From Clostridium sp. AWRP (lineage in GTDB: Bacteria; Bacillota; Clostridia; Clostridiales; Clostridiaceae): a DNA stretch of 64,000 nt. The stretch is from positions 620,001 to 684,000 of the forward strand of contig NZ_CP029758.2 of NCBI RefSeq assembly GCF_004006395.2, written 5' to 3'. The notes below the pieces were generated by a model that was given only the letters and a program-made list of their open reading frames with translations, was not told the DNA's origin and searched no databases. This document shows, one piece after another, positions 26,531 to 39,138 of the stretch (positions are counted from its first letter, which is position 1; the number at the start of each line of letters is the position of its first letter). The position numbers and the translations under genes were made by a program.

Positions 26531-26669
26531 CTTAAGTAAAGCGTTTATTTATTTACTTTACATACTGTTTGTCATAAGTCTATAGGCCTTAAATTTAAGA
26601 TTGAAGTCTATTATAGTACACAACAAATACACTAGCAAGTAAACAACTCCTAATATTATAATACAATAT

Positions 26670-26698
26670 TACAACTTTTACATTAAAAAGTTGTAAAT
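26670..26698. other. Small inverted repeat in the murT-pckA intergenic region
   Basis: ACAACTTTT and AAAAGTTGT around ACATTAA. The 26531-27088 region is non-coding and AT-rich. It holds the divergent murT and pckA promoters, this dyad and a nine-codon frame at 26814; nothing else is recognised. Confidence 0.3.
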
Positions 26699-26813
26699 TT
26701 ACTGTATTTCTTAGGCTGGATAATAGAATTTGGGAATAAGCATTCAAAGGAAGGTATGTTTACAAAAGTATGTGTATAATATTATTAAAATTATAATATG
26801 AAGGAGTAGTTAA

Positions 26814-26843
26814 ATGAATTATAATGTGGAAACAATTTACTAA
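26814..26843 (+). other. Nine-codon frame with strong ribosome site (possible leader peptide)
   Basis: ATG...TAA of 10 codons including the stop, preceded by AAGGAGTAGTTA and by a TATAAT at 26775-26780. Too short to call a gene, and it lies 245 bp before pckA. It may be chance or the relic of a lost gene. Confidence 0.2.
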
Positions 26844-27029
26844 ATATTTTTGCAAGTTTAAATAAGCAAAAATTCATTATCAACCTAACTTATAAATAAA
26901 AAGTATAGCTTATATTAAAAAATACATAGAATTAATATAGTACATATAAAAATATACAAAGTATATAATGTATTATTACAGGTATAATATATAAAATACG
27001 GTATAATTAAATTTAAAATAATTTTTTTA

Positions 27030-27057
27030 TTGCATTTTTCTATAAATGGTGTAATAT
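27030..27057 (+). promoter_or_regulatory. Probable sigma-A promoter of pckA
   Basis: TTGCAT (27030-27035), 16-bp spacer, TAATAT (27052-27057), about 32 bp before the pckA start. Confidence 0.5.
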
Positions 27058-27088
27058 ATAAATATAAACTAATTTAGGGGGAAACATC

Positions 27089-28657
27089 ATGAACATTGAC
27101 TTATCATATTTAAATATTAATAAATATAGAAATATGTATAAAAATTTATCACCATCAGAATTAACGGAATTTTCAATTAAAAGGGGAGAAGGATTTTTAT
27201 CAAATAAAGGAGCTCTTATGATTAATACTGGAAAGTACACAGGAAGATCTCCTAAAGATAGATTTATAGTTAATCAAGAAAGCATTAGAAACAAAATAAA
27301 CTGGGGAAATGTAAATCTTTCTATAGAAGAAGATATTTTTAATAAAATGTATGATAAGGTATTAAACTATATAAGTGATAAAGATATTTTTGTGTTTGAT
27401 GGATTTGTTGGAGCTTTAAAAAAATATACCCTTCCTATAAGAGTAATATGTGAAAAAGCATCCCAAGCATTGTTTGCAAATCAATTGTTTAGGAGGCCAA
27501 TGGAGGAGGATTTAAAGTGTTTTACTCCCGAATTTAATATTATATCTGTACCTGAATTTAAGGCTAATGGAAAAGAAGATGGATTAAATTCAGATGCTTT
27601 TATTTTAGTGAATTTTGATAAAAAAATTATATTAATAGGGGGAACCAGTTACTCAGGAGAAATAAAAAAATCAGTATTTTCAGTAATGAATTTCTTGCTT
27701 CCACAAAAAGGAGTCATGCCTATGCATTGTTCTGCTAATATAGGACAAGATGATAAAACTTGCTTATTTTTTGGATTGTCAGGAACAGGAAAAACTACTT
27801 TATCAGCAGATGGCGAAAGAAGACTGATTGGTGATGATGAACATGGATGGTCTAATGAAGGTGTATTTAATTTTGAGGGCGGATGTTATGCTAAAACTAT
27901 AAGACTTGATAAGGAAAAGGAAAGCCAGATATACAATGCCATAAGATTTGGAACTGTAGTTGAAAATGTAGTGGCAGATGAGAATAGGGTACCTGATTAT
28001 AATGATGGTAGGTATACTGAAAATACAAGGGCAGCATATCCTATAAATTATATAGATAATATAGAAGAAAGCGGTGTAGGAGGAAATCCAGAGACTATAA
28101 TATTTTTAACTGCAGATGCTTTTGGCGTAATGCCACCTATATCAAGGCTTTCTAAGGAAGCAGCAATGTATCACTTTATGTCCGGGTATACCAGCAAGAT
28201 AGCTGGAACTGAAAGAGGAATAGTTGAACCTCAAGCTACTTTTTCATCTTGCTTTGGTGAGCCTTTTATGTTAATGAATCCTGCTGTCTATGCAAAGCTG
28301 TTAGGTGAAAGAATAGACAAGTATAACACTCAGGTATATTTAGTGAATACTGGATGGTTATCTGGAGGATATGGAAAGGGAAACAGAATAAAACTTTCCT
28401 ATACAAGAGCTATGATTAGAGAAGCTTTGAAAGGAAAATTCAAAGATGTTGACTTTGTGGAACATCCTGTGTTTAAAGTAATGATGCCTACAAGATGTCC
28501 AGGTGTACCTGATGAAATATTAAATCCTAGAAATACATGGCAAGACAAAGAAGCATATGATGAAACAGCAAGAAAGCTAGCAATGAAGTTTAGTAAAAAC
28601 TTTGAGAAGTTTAAAGATGTTTCCGAAGATATAGCAAAAGCTGGACCTGAAGTTTAA
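27089..28657 (+). CDS. pckA: Phosphoenolpyruvate carboxykinase (ATP)
   Basis: ATP-dependent PEP carboxykinase, 522 aa, interconverting oxaloacetate + ATP and PEP + CO2 + ADP. Signatures: TGRSPKDRF near 51, the ATP-family P-loop GLSGTGKT at 229-236, the metal/ADP site LIGDDEHGW and ENTRAAYPI. In a succinate/propionate-forming anaerobe it can run in the carboxylating direction towards C4 acids, which would feed the methylmalonyl-CoA module; that direction is inference. Ribosome site TTTAGGGGG. Confidence 0.97.
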   Translation: MNIDLSYLNINKYRNMYKNLSPSELTEFSIKRGEGFLSNKGALMINTGKYTGRSPKDRFIVNQESIRNKINWGNVNLSIEEDIFNKMYDKVLNYISDKDIFVFDGFVGALKKYTLPIRVICEKASQALFANQLFRRPMEEDLKCFTPEFNIISVPEFKANGKEDGLNSDAFILVNFDKKIILIGGTSYSGEIKKSVFSVMNFLLPQKGVMPMHCSANIGQDDKTCLFFGLSGTGKTTLSADGERRLIGDDEHGWSNEGVFNFEGGCYAKTIRLDKEKESQIYNAIRFGTVVENVVADENRVPDYNDGRYTENTRAAYPINYIDNIEESGVGGNPETIIFLTADAFGVMPPISRLSKEAAMYHFMSGYTSKIAGTERGIVEPQATFSSCFGEPFMLMNPAVYAKLLGERIDKYNTQVYLVNTGWLSGGYGKGNRIKLSYTRAMIREALKGKFKDVDFVEHPVFKVMMPTRCPGVPDEILNPRNTWQDKEAYDETARKLAMKFSKNFEKFKDVSEDIAKAGPEV

Positions 28658-28729
28658 ACTATTTATTATAGAATCAACTTTTACACATATAAAATTTTGA
28701 CTTAATATAAAAATATTGCGAAGCAAAGC

Positions 28730-28815
28730 TTCACAAGTTAAGAATTAATAATGAAAAATTAATAGTGAAGGATGATTTTTAGCTGTCGCAAAAAATCTTT
28801 AAATTTATATAAATA
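28730..28815. repeat. Dispersed intergenic repeat fragment
   Basis: Contains GCAAAGCTTCA, AGTTAAGAATTAATAATG, GAAGGATGATTTTT and CGCAAAAAAT-like pieces. The same pieces, in other combinations, occur at 921-1112, 24330-24384 and 48445-48480. Non-coding. Confidence 0.45.
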
Positions 28816-28832
28816 TTTAATAGAGTAAAAAA

Positions 28833-28884
28833 ATAGGATTTGGTGATGAGTTGGTTTTATTTTCATCACTAAATCCTTTGTTTA
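28833..28884 (+). terminator. Hairpin terminator in the pckA-uppP gap
   Basis: AGGATTTGGTGATGA (28835-28849) pairs with TCATCACTAAATCCT (28863-28877), with TTTGTTTA following. It lies about 180 bp downstream of pckA. Confidence 0.65.
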
Positions 28885-29003
28885 TATAAAATAAAAGATA
28901 ATTTTACTTATGTAACAAATTATTAATAATATATATGCTGTGAAAAAGCTTACAGTAATAGTATAATAATACTTGTTTATAAATTTAATAAGGAGTGAAG
29001 TTA

Positions 29004-29837
29004 ATGGAATTATTATTTATTATTAAAGCTGCTGCTATTGGAGTAGTCGAGGGAATAACAGAGTTTCTGCCAATATCTTCAACAGGTCATATGATAATAG
29101 TAGGAAATCTGATAAACTTCAAAGCACCAACATATAATGGTGCTTATATAGATATGTTTGAAATAGTAATTCAACTAGGTGCCATACTTGCTATAGTAGT
29201 GCTTTATTGGGATAAGATTTTTAATTCGCTTAAAAATCTTAAACCTGGCAAATGGGGATTTAAACTTTGGTTTACTATTTTAGTTGCTTTTATACCTGCT
29301 GCTGTTACAGGATTACTTTTTAATGATTTTATTAAAAGCAAGCTGTTTAACCCAATTACTGTTGCCTGTGCACTAGTATTTGGTGGATTTCTTATGATAT
29401 ATATGGAAAACAAATACAGAAAGGGAAATAGTACAAATACAATTGAAAATGTAAATCTCATACAAGCATTTAAGATAGGATGTTTTCAATGTCTATCTCT
29501 TTGGCCAGGAATGTCTAGATCTGCGTCCACAATAATGGGTGGATGGGTAAGCGGACTTACAAATGTAGCCGCAGCGGAATTTTCCTTTTTTCTTGCTATA
29601 CCTACTATGATAGCAGCGTCAGGATGGTCACTTATAAAAGTAAATGTATCTATGGATATTTCTCAAGTTATTGCTCTGGCAGTTGGATTTATAGTTTCAT
29701 TTATAGTAGCATTAGTTGTAGTAGAAAAGTTTATGAATTTTTTAAAGAGAAAACCGATGAGAGTTTTTGCTGTATACAGAATATTTATAGGAGCAATAAT
29801 ACTTATATTATATTTTACTAAAGTTATAAATATTTAA
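29004..29837 (+). CDS. uppP: Undecaprenyl-diphosphatase UppP/BacA
   Basis: Membrane enzyme (277 aa from ATG 29004) that dephosphorylates undecaprenyl pyrophosphate to recycle the lipid carrier for wall synthesis; overexpression in other bacteria gives bacitracin resistance. Motifs: EGITEFLPISSTGHM (catalytic glutamate-rich box) and SLWPGMSRSASTIMGG. About eight membrane segments. AAGGAGTGA is well placed for ATG 29004, so the GTG at 28995 is rejected. It stands alone, upstream of the rRNA operon. Confidence 0.95.
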   Translation: MELLFIIKAAAIGVVEGITEFLPISSTGHMIIVGNLINFKAPTYNGAYIDMFEIVIQLGAILAIVVLYWDKIFNSLKNLKPGKWGFKLWFTILVAFIPAAVTGLLFNDFIKSKLFNPITVACALVFGGFLMIYMENKYRKGNSTNTIENVNLIQAFKIGCFQCLSLWPGMSRSASTIMGGWVSGLTNVAAAEFSFFLAIPTMIAASGWSLIKVNVSMDISQVIALAVGFIVSFIVALVVVEKFMNFLKRKPMRVFAVYRIFIGAIILILYFTKVINI

Positions 29838-29946
29838 TACTATGTATGAAGATGTAAGGTTTAATTCAATACATACATATAAATGAGTTACTCAACTTTT
29901 GTACATAAAAAAATAACTTAATATAAGAATAATGGAATCCAAATTA

Positions 29947-30018
29947 ATTGACAATGCACAGTTCACAATAGTTGTGAATTGTGCATCGTCCATTGTTAAT
30001 TGTCAGATGTCAATTGTA
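29947..30018. repeat. Palindromic MITE-like repeat
   Basis: ATGCACAGTTCACAA pairs with TTGTGAATTGTGCAT around TAG, with further imperfect outer arms (AATTGACA...TGTCAATT). The motif GTGAATTGTGCATCGT is shared with the repeat ending at 1112. Non-coding; possibly also a terminator for uppP. Confidence 0.55.
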
Positions 30019-30064
30019 GTTAGAGTATATTTTTTAAATTATGAATTTATATTTCAAAATAGTG

Positions 30065-30093
30065 TTGACAGAGTTAGAAATACATGATAAACT
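30065..30093 (+). promoter_or_regulatory. rRNA operon promoter
   Basis: TTGACA (30065-30070), 17-bp spacer, TAAACT (30088-30093). An equivalent promoter precedes the second rRNA leader at 63820-63848. Confidence 0.75.
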
Positions 30094-30253
30094 AAAAAAG
30101 TCGTCGAGATGAGACGGCAAAATGATCCTTGAAAATTAAACAGAGGAAGATATAAGTACAACTTATTTAGAATAAACCAGCAATTCTTTTGAGCTGCGAG
30201 AGCAGCTAAAAAAGTAATTTCGTAATTTAGTGTATTACATTTAGTAATATACT
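30094..30253 (+). promoter_or_regulatory. rRNA leader (processing/antitermination region)
   Basis: Begins with a small stem (GTCGTC/GACGGC) and then a block that recurs almost unchanged at the right edge of the window (63855-64000), starting AAAATGATCCTTG and including GAGCTGCGAGAGCAGC. This identifies it as conserved rrn leader RNA rather than random spacer. Confidence 0.7.
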
Positions 30254-30371
30254 AAAATTGATAGTAACGAGTACAGCGAGGAAAATGCTGAACGAGGAGC
30301 GGAACTTACTAACGTAATTGAGCACCGGAGTGAAGTATTTGACGAAGCTGGGCGAAGTTAATATCAATTTT
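30254..30371 (+). repeat. rrn structured repeat element, copy 1 (pre-16S)
   Basis: About 118 nt, starting AAAATTGATAGTAACGAG and ending GTTAATATCAATTTT. The ends pair over about 14 bp. Two further full copies lie at 31968 and 32163, and two minimal ones flank 23S. Confidence 0.8.
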
Positions 30372-30393
30372 CTATAGAGCCATATAAACTTTT

Positions 30394-31903
<1,510 letters not shown>

Positions 31904-31967
31904 TAGGGAGTCGAAAGATAGAGTATAATCTATCTTATAAATTGATGGTTTAAGTAAGTTGAAACTT

Positions 31968-32088
31968 AAAAATTGATAGTAACGAGTATATCAAGGAAAA
32001 ACATGAGCGAGGAACAGAGTTTACTTATGTAAATGAGTACCGCAGTGAATGATTTTGAGGTCGATATGCGAAGTTAATAGCAATTTTT
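31968..32088 (+). repeat. rrn structured repeat element, copy 2 (post-16S)
   Basis: Same element as 30254-30371: starts AAAAATTGATAGTAACGAG, interior TTTACTTATGTAAATGAG, ends GTTAATAGCAATTTTT. Confidence 0.8.
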
Positions 32089-32162
32089 CACTCTGTTTAA
32101 TTTTGAAGGATCATAGATTCTTCACAGTATCACTTTTGAATTTAAGTGGTATGATGATGATA

Positions 32163-32283
32163 AAAAATTGATAGTAACGAGCAAGACAAGGAAAAGCTTG
32201 AATGAGAAGCGGAGTTTACTTATGTAAATGAGCACTGGAATGAAAGCTTTGACGAAGTGTTGTGCAGTTAATAGCAATTTTTT
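32163..32283 (+). repeat. rrn structured repeat element, copy 3 (before tRNA-Ala)
   Basis: Third full copy. It shares with copy 2 the interior GCGGAGTTTACTTATGTAAA-type segment and has the same end motifs; the middle differs while keeping the outer pairing. Confidence 0.8.
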
Positions 32284-32305
32284 AAAAATAGAATAAAAAT
32301 ATTTT

Positions 32306-32381
32306 GGGGGTATAGCTCAGCTGGGAGAGCATCTGCCTTGCACGCAGAGGGTCAAGAGTTCGAATCTCTTTATCTCCACCA
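32306..32381 (+). tRNA. tRNA-Ala (anticodon TGC)
   Basis: 76 nt including the encoded CCA. Anticodon loop CTTGCAC, T-loop GTTCGAATC, acceptor GGGGGTA / TATCTCC with G-U pairs. Standard 16S-23S spacer tRNA. Confidence 0.96.
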
Positions 32382-32385
32382 TTTA

Positions 32386-32462
<77 letters not shown>

Positions 32463-32622
32463 AAGGTTTTCATTAGAAAACCATTTTCAGTTTACGATGT
32501 AAATTGAAAAATTGTCCTTTGAAAATTGCACAGTAAATAAGAAATAAAGTAAAGCTAAGGTTATAATATAACCTTTGTAGAATAACTTTAGTATCATTCT
32601 AAACATTTAAGATGATACAGAG

Positions 32623-32650
32623 AAAATTGCAAATAGCAATTTTCGATAAT
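32623..32650 (+). repeat. Minimal form of the rrn element, before 23S
   Basis: AAAATTGCAAATAGCAATTTTCGATAAT-type sequence: the two ends of the 120-nt element joined by a tiny loop. Counterpart after 23S at 35625. Confidence 0.65.
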
Positions 32651-32653
32651 GAA

Positions 32654-35543
<2,890 letters not shown>

Positions 35544-35624
35544 AATAAAAGCGAAAGAAGAAAAGTTTACTGTGCAATTTTGAGAGGACAGAGCAATTTG
35601 AACTCTTAAAAGATAATATATAAG

Positions 35625-35650
35625 AAAATTGGTAGCAATTTTCGATAATT
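35625..35650 (+). repeat. Minimal form of the rrn element, after 23S
   Basis: AAAATTGGTAGCAATTTTCGATAAT: same end motifs and same trailing CGATAAT as the copy before 23S. Downstream, TACCGATTT and AAATCGGTA form a stem just before 5S. Confidence 0.65.
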
Positions 35651-35722
35651 TAATGAGACTCAATCAGCTAAAGCTGATGAGTACCGATTTATACCAAAAT
35701 CAAAGATTTTGACAAATCGGTA

Positions 35723-35839
35723 TCTGGTGGTAATGACGTGAAGGTAACACCCCTTTCCATACCGAACAGGAAGGTTAAGCTTCAGAGTGCCGATGGTACT
35801 GCAGGGGAGGCCCTGTGGGAGAATAGGTCGCTGCCAGGT
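35723..35839 (+). rRNA. rrf: 5S ribosomal RNA
   Basis: About 117 nt: TCTGGTGGTAATGACG at the 5' end, CCCTTTCCATACCGAACAGG in the middle and GGTCGCTGCCAGG at the 3' end, with complementary termini. Confidence 0.95.
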
Positions 35840-35848
35840 AAGTTTTTT

Positions 35849-35924
<76 letters not shown>

Positions 35925-35935
35925 AAAGTTTGTAT

Positions 35936-35972
35936 TAAAAAAGCTTCGAGTTATATGTGAGGCTTTTTTTTC
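35936..35972 (+). terminator. Terminator of the rRNA operon
   Basis: AAAAAAGCTTC and GAGGCTTTTTT pair around a short loop; the T8 run follows directly. Confidence 0.82.
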
Positions 35973-36065
35973 GTATAAAAGAAAACTTATATGAGTTAAT
36001 ACTTTTAGGTTATTGAATTTAAAATTCTATTTTATGTGACGATTTTTTTAAAGGGGATGTGAGAT

Positions 36066-36980
36066 ATGAATAAAGGTGTTTTAAAATCTAGTATGATGCT
36101 TTTAATAACCTCTGCCATATGGGGATTCGCATTTGTAGCACAAAGGGTGGGTATGAATTATGTAGGTGCGTTTACTTTTAATGGGGTAAGATTTGGACTA
36201 GGTGCTTTTTCGTTAGTTCCACTTATAATATTTTATAAAGAAAATGGTAAAAATAAAGAAAAAAATAGAAGTTTCAAAAGCGTATTTTTATCTGGACTTT
36301 TTACAGGACTAATAGTGTTCTTAGCTTCTTCTTTCCAACAAGTAGGTCTTATAGGAACTACAGCAGGAAAAGCTGCTTTTATAACTGGATTGTACATTGT
36401 ATTTGTTCCAATTATGGGTATGTTCTTAAAACGACGTGTAGGGCTGAATTCGTGGATCGGAGCTTTAATTGCTGTGGTAGGGTTATACTTTTTATGTGTT
36501 ACAAGCAGTTTTTTTATATCACACAGTGACTTGCTTGAGCTTGCAAGTGCCTTTTTCTTTGCTGTTCAAATAATTTTAATAGATATTTTTTCTAAAAAGT
36601 TTGATACACTCAAACTGGCATTTTTTCAATTTATAACTTGTTCGGTTTTAAGTTTAATAACAGCTGTTTTGTTTGAAAATATAACAATAAGTGGAGTTTT
36701 ACAGGCTGCAATACCTATTCTATATGGTGGTATATTCTCAGTGGGAATTGCATATACATTGCAAATTGTCGCACAAAAAAATGCTGAACCAACACATGCA
36801 GCTATTATAATGAGTATGGAATCAGTTTTTGCAGCTATTGGAGGATTCTTAGTTTTAAATGAATATTTAAGTTTAAAGGCAATATTGGGATGTGCTCTTA
36901 TGCTTGCAGGTATGATTATATGTCAGATTAGACCTAGAGAAATTTGCCGTGCAAAAGTTGAAGCTTGTAAAAAGAGGTAA
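36066..36980 (+). CDS. EamA/DMT-superfamily transporter
   Basis: 304-aa permease with ten predicted helices in two EamA repeats. SAIWGFAFVAQRVGMNYVGAFTFNGVRFGLGA opens repeat one; ELASAFFFAVQIILIDIFSKK opens repeat two; EPTHAAIIMSMESVFAAIGGFLVLNE is the conserved end motif. Substrate unknown. Ribosome site GGGGATGTG. It follows the rRNA operon terminator closely and lies 130 bp before folP, with no evidence of co-function. Confidence 0.87.
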   Translation: MNKGVLKSSMMLLITSAIWGFAFVAQRVGMNYVGAFTFNGVRFGLGAFSLVPLIIFYKENGKNKEKNRSFKSVFLSGLFTGLIVFLASSFQQVGLIGTTAGKAAFITGLYIVFVPIMGMFLKRRVGLNSWIGALIAVVGLYFLCVTSSFFISHSDLLELASAFFFAVQIILIDIFSKKFDTLKLAFFQFITCSVLSLITAVLFENITISGVLQAAIPILYGGIFSVGIAYTLQIVAQKNAEPTHAAIIMSMESVFAAIGGFLVLNEYLSLKAILGCALMLAGMIICQIRPREICRAKVEACKKR

Positions 36981-37110
36981 TACATTATAGAAATGTCATA
37001 TTTAGAGTCAATTAAATAGTTATCTATTATGTATACCTTTAGTAAAATATGTTATAATATTGGAGACGATTTCAACAAAAGTTTTGAATTTAATGATAAG
37101 AGGGGATATC

Positions 37111-37929
37111 ATGAATAAAGTAATTACAATAGGCAAAAAGGATTTTGAAATAGGAAAAAGGACTTACATCATGGGAATACTTAATGTTACACCAGATTCT
37201 TTCTCTGATGGTGGAAAATTTAACAATATAGAGGTGGCTAAAAAGCATGCTAAACAGATGGAAGAAGAAGGGGCAGATATAATAGATGTAGGTGGAGAAT
37301 CTACAAGACCAAGCTATGATCCTGTATCTGAGCAGGAAGAACTAGAAAGAGTTATTCCTATAATAGGTACATTAAGTAGGTGTATAAATATTCCTATTTC
37401 TATAGATACATATAAGGGAAAAGTTGCAGAAGAATCTATAAAAGCAGGAGCATCACTAATAAATGATGTTTGGGGATTTAAAAGAGACCCTTACATGGCA
37501 GAAGTAGCTGCACATTATAGAGTTTCTTGCTGTTTGATGCATAACAGAGATAACAGAAATTATACAAATTTGATGAATGACGTACTAACTGATTTACAGG
37601 AAAGTATAGATATAGCGTTAAGAGCTGGAGTTGATCCCAAAAATATAATAACAGATCCAGGTATAGGTTTTGCTAAAGATTATGAGCAAAATTTAGCTGT
37701 TATGAATCAGTTAGAAAGGCTTTCAGAACTGGGCTATCCAGTGCTTTTAGGAACTTCGAGAAAATCAATGGTAGGAAAGGCATTAGATCTTCCGGTAAAT
37801 GAAAGGATAGAAGGAACTGTAGCTACTACAGTAATAGGAATAATGAAAAAGTGTGATTTTGTAAGAGTTCATGACGTAAAGGAAAACAAAAGAGCTGCAG
37901 TAATGGCAGATGCTATAATAAGAAGGTAG
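37111..37929 (+). CDS. folP: Dihydropteroate synthase
   Basis: Joins 6-hydroxymethyl-dihydropterin diphosphate to p-aminobenzoate; the target of sulfonamides. 272 aa from ATG 37111 (AGAGGGGAT upstream); the in-frame ATG 17 codons earlier has no ribosome site. Motifs: MGILNVTPDSFSDGG, DVGGESTRP, SLINDVWG, GIGFAK and LLGTSRKS. First gene of a folate operon with folE, an HD protein and folB-folK. Confidence 0.96.
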   Translation: MNKVITIGKKDFEIGKRTYIMGILNVTPDSFSDGGKFNNIEVAKKHAKQMEEEGADIIDVGGESTRPSYDPVSEQEELERVIPIIGTLSRCINIPISIDTYKGKVAEESIKAGASLINDVWGFKRDPYMAEVAAHYRVSCCLMHNRDNRNYTNLMNDVLTDLQESIDIALRAGVDPKNIITDPGIGFAKDYEQNLAVMNQLERLSELGYPVLLGTSRKSMVGKALDLPVNERIEGTVATTVIGIMKKCDFVRVHDVKENKRAAVMADAIIRR

Positions 37930-38014
37930 CTCTGCTAAGTGAATTAAGTCACTTGTGCAATGCCAGCTTAAATGATATAATCTTGTTATTTAATTAACTA
38001 AGTATGTTTAAGGG

Positions 38015-38062
38015 GAAGGAGAAATATTGGGTAAGCATTTTTAAACTCAATATACATTTATC
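38015..38062 (+). promoter_or_regulatory. folE leader with distant Shine-Dalgarno and six-codon frame
   Basis: GGGGAAGGAGA (38013-38022) is about 40 nt before the folE ATG, which has no nearer ribosome site. After that Shine-Dalgarno, TTG-GGT-AAG-CAT-TTT-TAA (38027-38044) forms a tiny frame ending 18 nt before folE. An in-frame stop at 38042-38044 rules out an upstream folE start. Confidence 0.4.
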
Positions 38063-38620
38063 ATGGATGAAAAAAAGATTAGAGAAGCAGTAAAAATGAT
38101 GCTTGAAGCTATAGGAGAAGATCCTGAAAGAGAAGGATTGGTTGAGACACCTGATAGGATTGCTAGAATGTATAAAGAGATATTTGAAGGATTAGATGAA
38201 AGTCCTGAAAAACATTTGAGAAAAGTATTTACTGTAGATAGTGATGATATTGTACTTGAAAAAGATATAACATTTTACTCCATGTGTGAGCACCATCTTC
38301 TGCCATTTTACGGGAAAGCACATATAGCATATATACCTGATGGGAAAGTTGTAGGATTAAGTAAACTGGCTAGAACTGTTGAAGTTTTTGCGAAGAGACT
38401 TCAACTTCAAGAGAGAATGTCTGCTCAAATTGCTGATTCAATGATGAAATATGTAAAAGTTAAGGGAGTTATGGTTGTAGTTGAAGCGGAGCATATGTGT
38501 ATGACTATGAGGGGAATAAAAAAACCTGGAAGTAAGACTGTTACAGCAGTTGCTAGGGGACTTTTTAAAAGTGAACCTACACTTAGGGACGAAGTTTATA
38601 GAATGATAAATATGGAATAG
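38063..38620 (+). CDS. folE: GTP cyclohydrolase I
   Basis: Converts GTP to 7,8-dihydroneopterin triphosphate, the first step of folate synthesis. 185 aa, family-normal length. Zinc and catalytic motifs SMCEHHLLPF and VEAEHMCMTMRG, with GKVVGLSKLARTVE. The start MDEKKIREAVKMMLEAIGEDPEREGL is typical of the family, so ATG 38063 is trusted despite the missing close ribosome site. The HD-protein gene starts 3 nt after its stop. Confidence 0.96.
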   Translation: MDEKKIREAVKMMLEAIGEDPEREGLVETPDRIARMYKEIFEGLDESPEKHLRKVFTVDSDDIVLEKDITFYSMCEHHLLPFYGKAHIAYIPDGKVVGLSKLARTVEVFAKRLQLQERMSAQIADSMMKYVKVKGVMVVVEAEHMCMTMRGIKKPGSKTVTAVARGLFKSEPTLRDEVYRMINME

Positions 38621-38623
38621 AGC

Positions 38624-39112
38624 GTGGTGCTGAATTTGGAAAAAGTTAATGCTATTTTAAAAAACCGTAAGTTTTGTGCTTATTTATCTAAAATTAATAA
38701 GCTTGAAGAAAATAGAAAATATTGCAAACACAATATTCAACATTTATTGGATGTGGCTAGGATTACTTATATAAAGGTATTGGAAGAAAATATTAATGTA
38801 AAAAAAGAAATTGTATATGCAGCTGCTCTGCTGCATGATATAGGAAGATGGCAGCAATATGAAGAGGGCATACCTCATGAATTAGCTAGTATTAAGTTAG
38901 GAAAAGATATTTTGGATCAGTGCGGTTTTGACAATGAGGAAGAAAAAAAAATATTTGATTTGATAGGTAATCACAGAAAAAAAGATTCTGATAGTTTACT
39001 TAAAAATATATTTTATTATAGTGACAAAGCATGTAGAAATTGTTTTATGTGCAAAGCTATTTCAGAGTGTAATTGGCCAGATGAAAAGAAAAACTATAGT
39101 ATTAAATATTGA
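38624..39112 (+). CDS. HD-domain protein in the folate operon
   Basis: 162-aa HD-superfamily metal-dependent phosphohydrolase. The visible HD ligands are H in KHNIQH, HD in AALLHDIGRW and a later histidine in GNHRKKDSD. The C-terminal part is cysteine-rich (SDKACRNCFMCKAISECNW), which suggests a structural or extra metal. GTG start at 38624. Locked between folE and folBK, it may supply the missing dephosphorylation of dihydroneopterin triphosphate, since no FolQ-type Nudix gene is present here. That role is a hypothesis; the HD fold is the firm part. Confidence 0.8.
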   Translation: MVLNLEKVNAILKNRKFCAYLSKINKLEENRKYCKHNIQHLLDVARITYIKVLEENINVKKEIVYAAALLHDIGRWQQYEEGIPHELASIKLGKDILDQCGFDNEEEKKIFDLIGNHRKKDSDSLLKNIFYYSDKACRNCFMCKAISECNWPDEKKNYSIKY

Positions 39113-39138
39113 TTAGTTTTAGTTAGGGGATGTTTTGT

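Noticed and set aside
29543..29821. 92-aa frame within uppP
   Set aside because: Out-of-frame shadow of a membrane-protein gene with no ribosome site.
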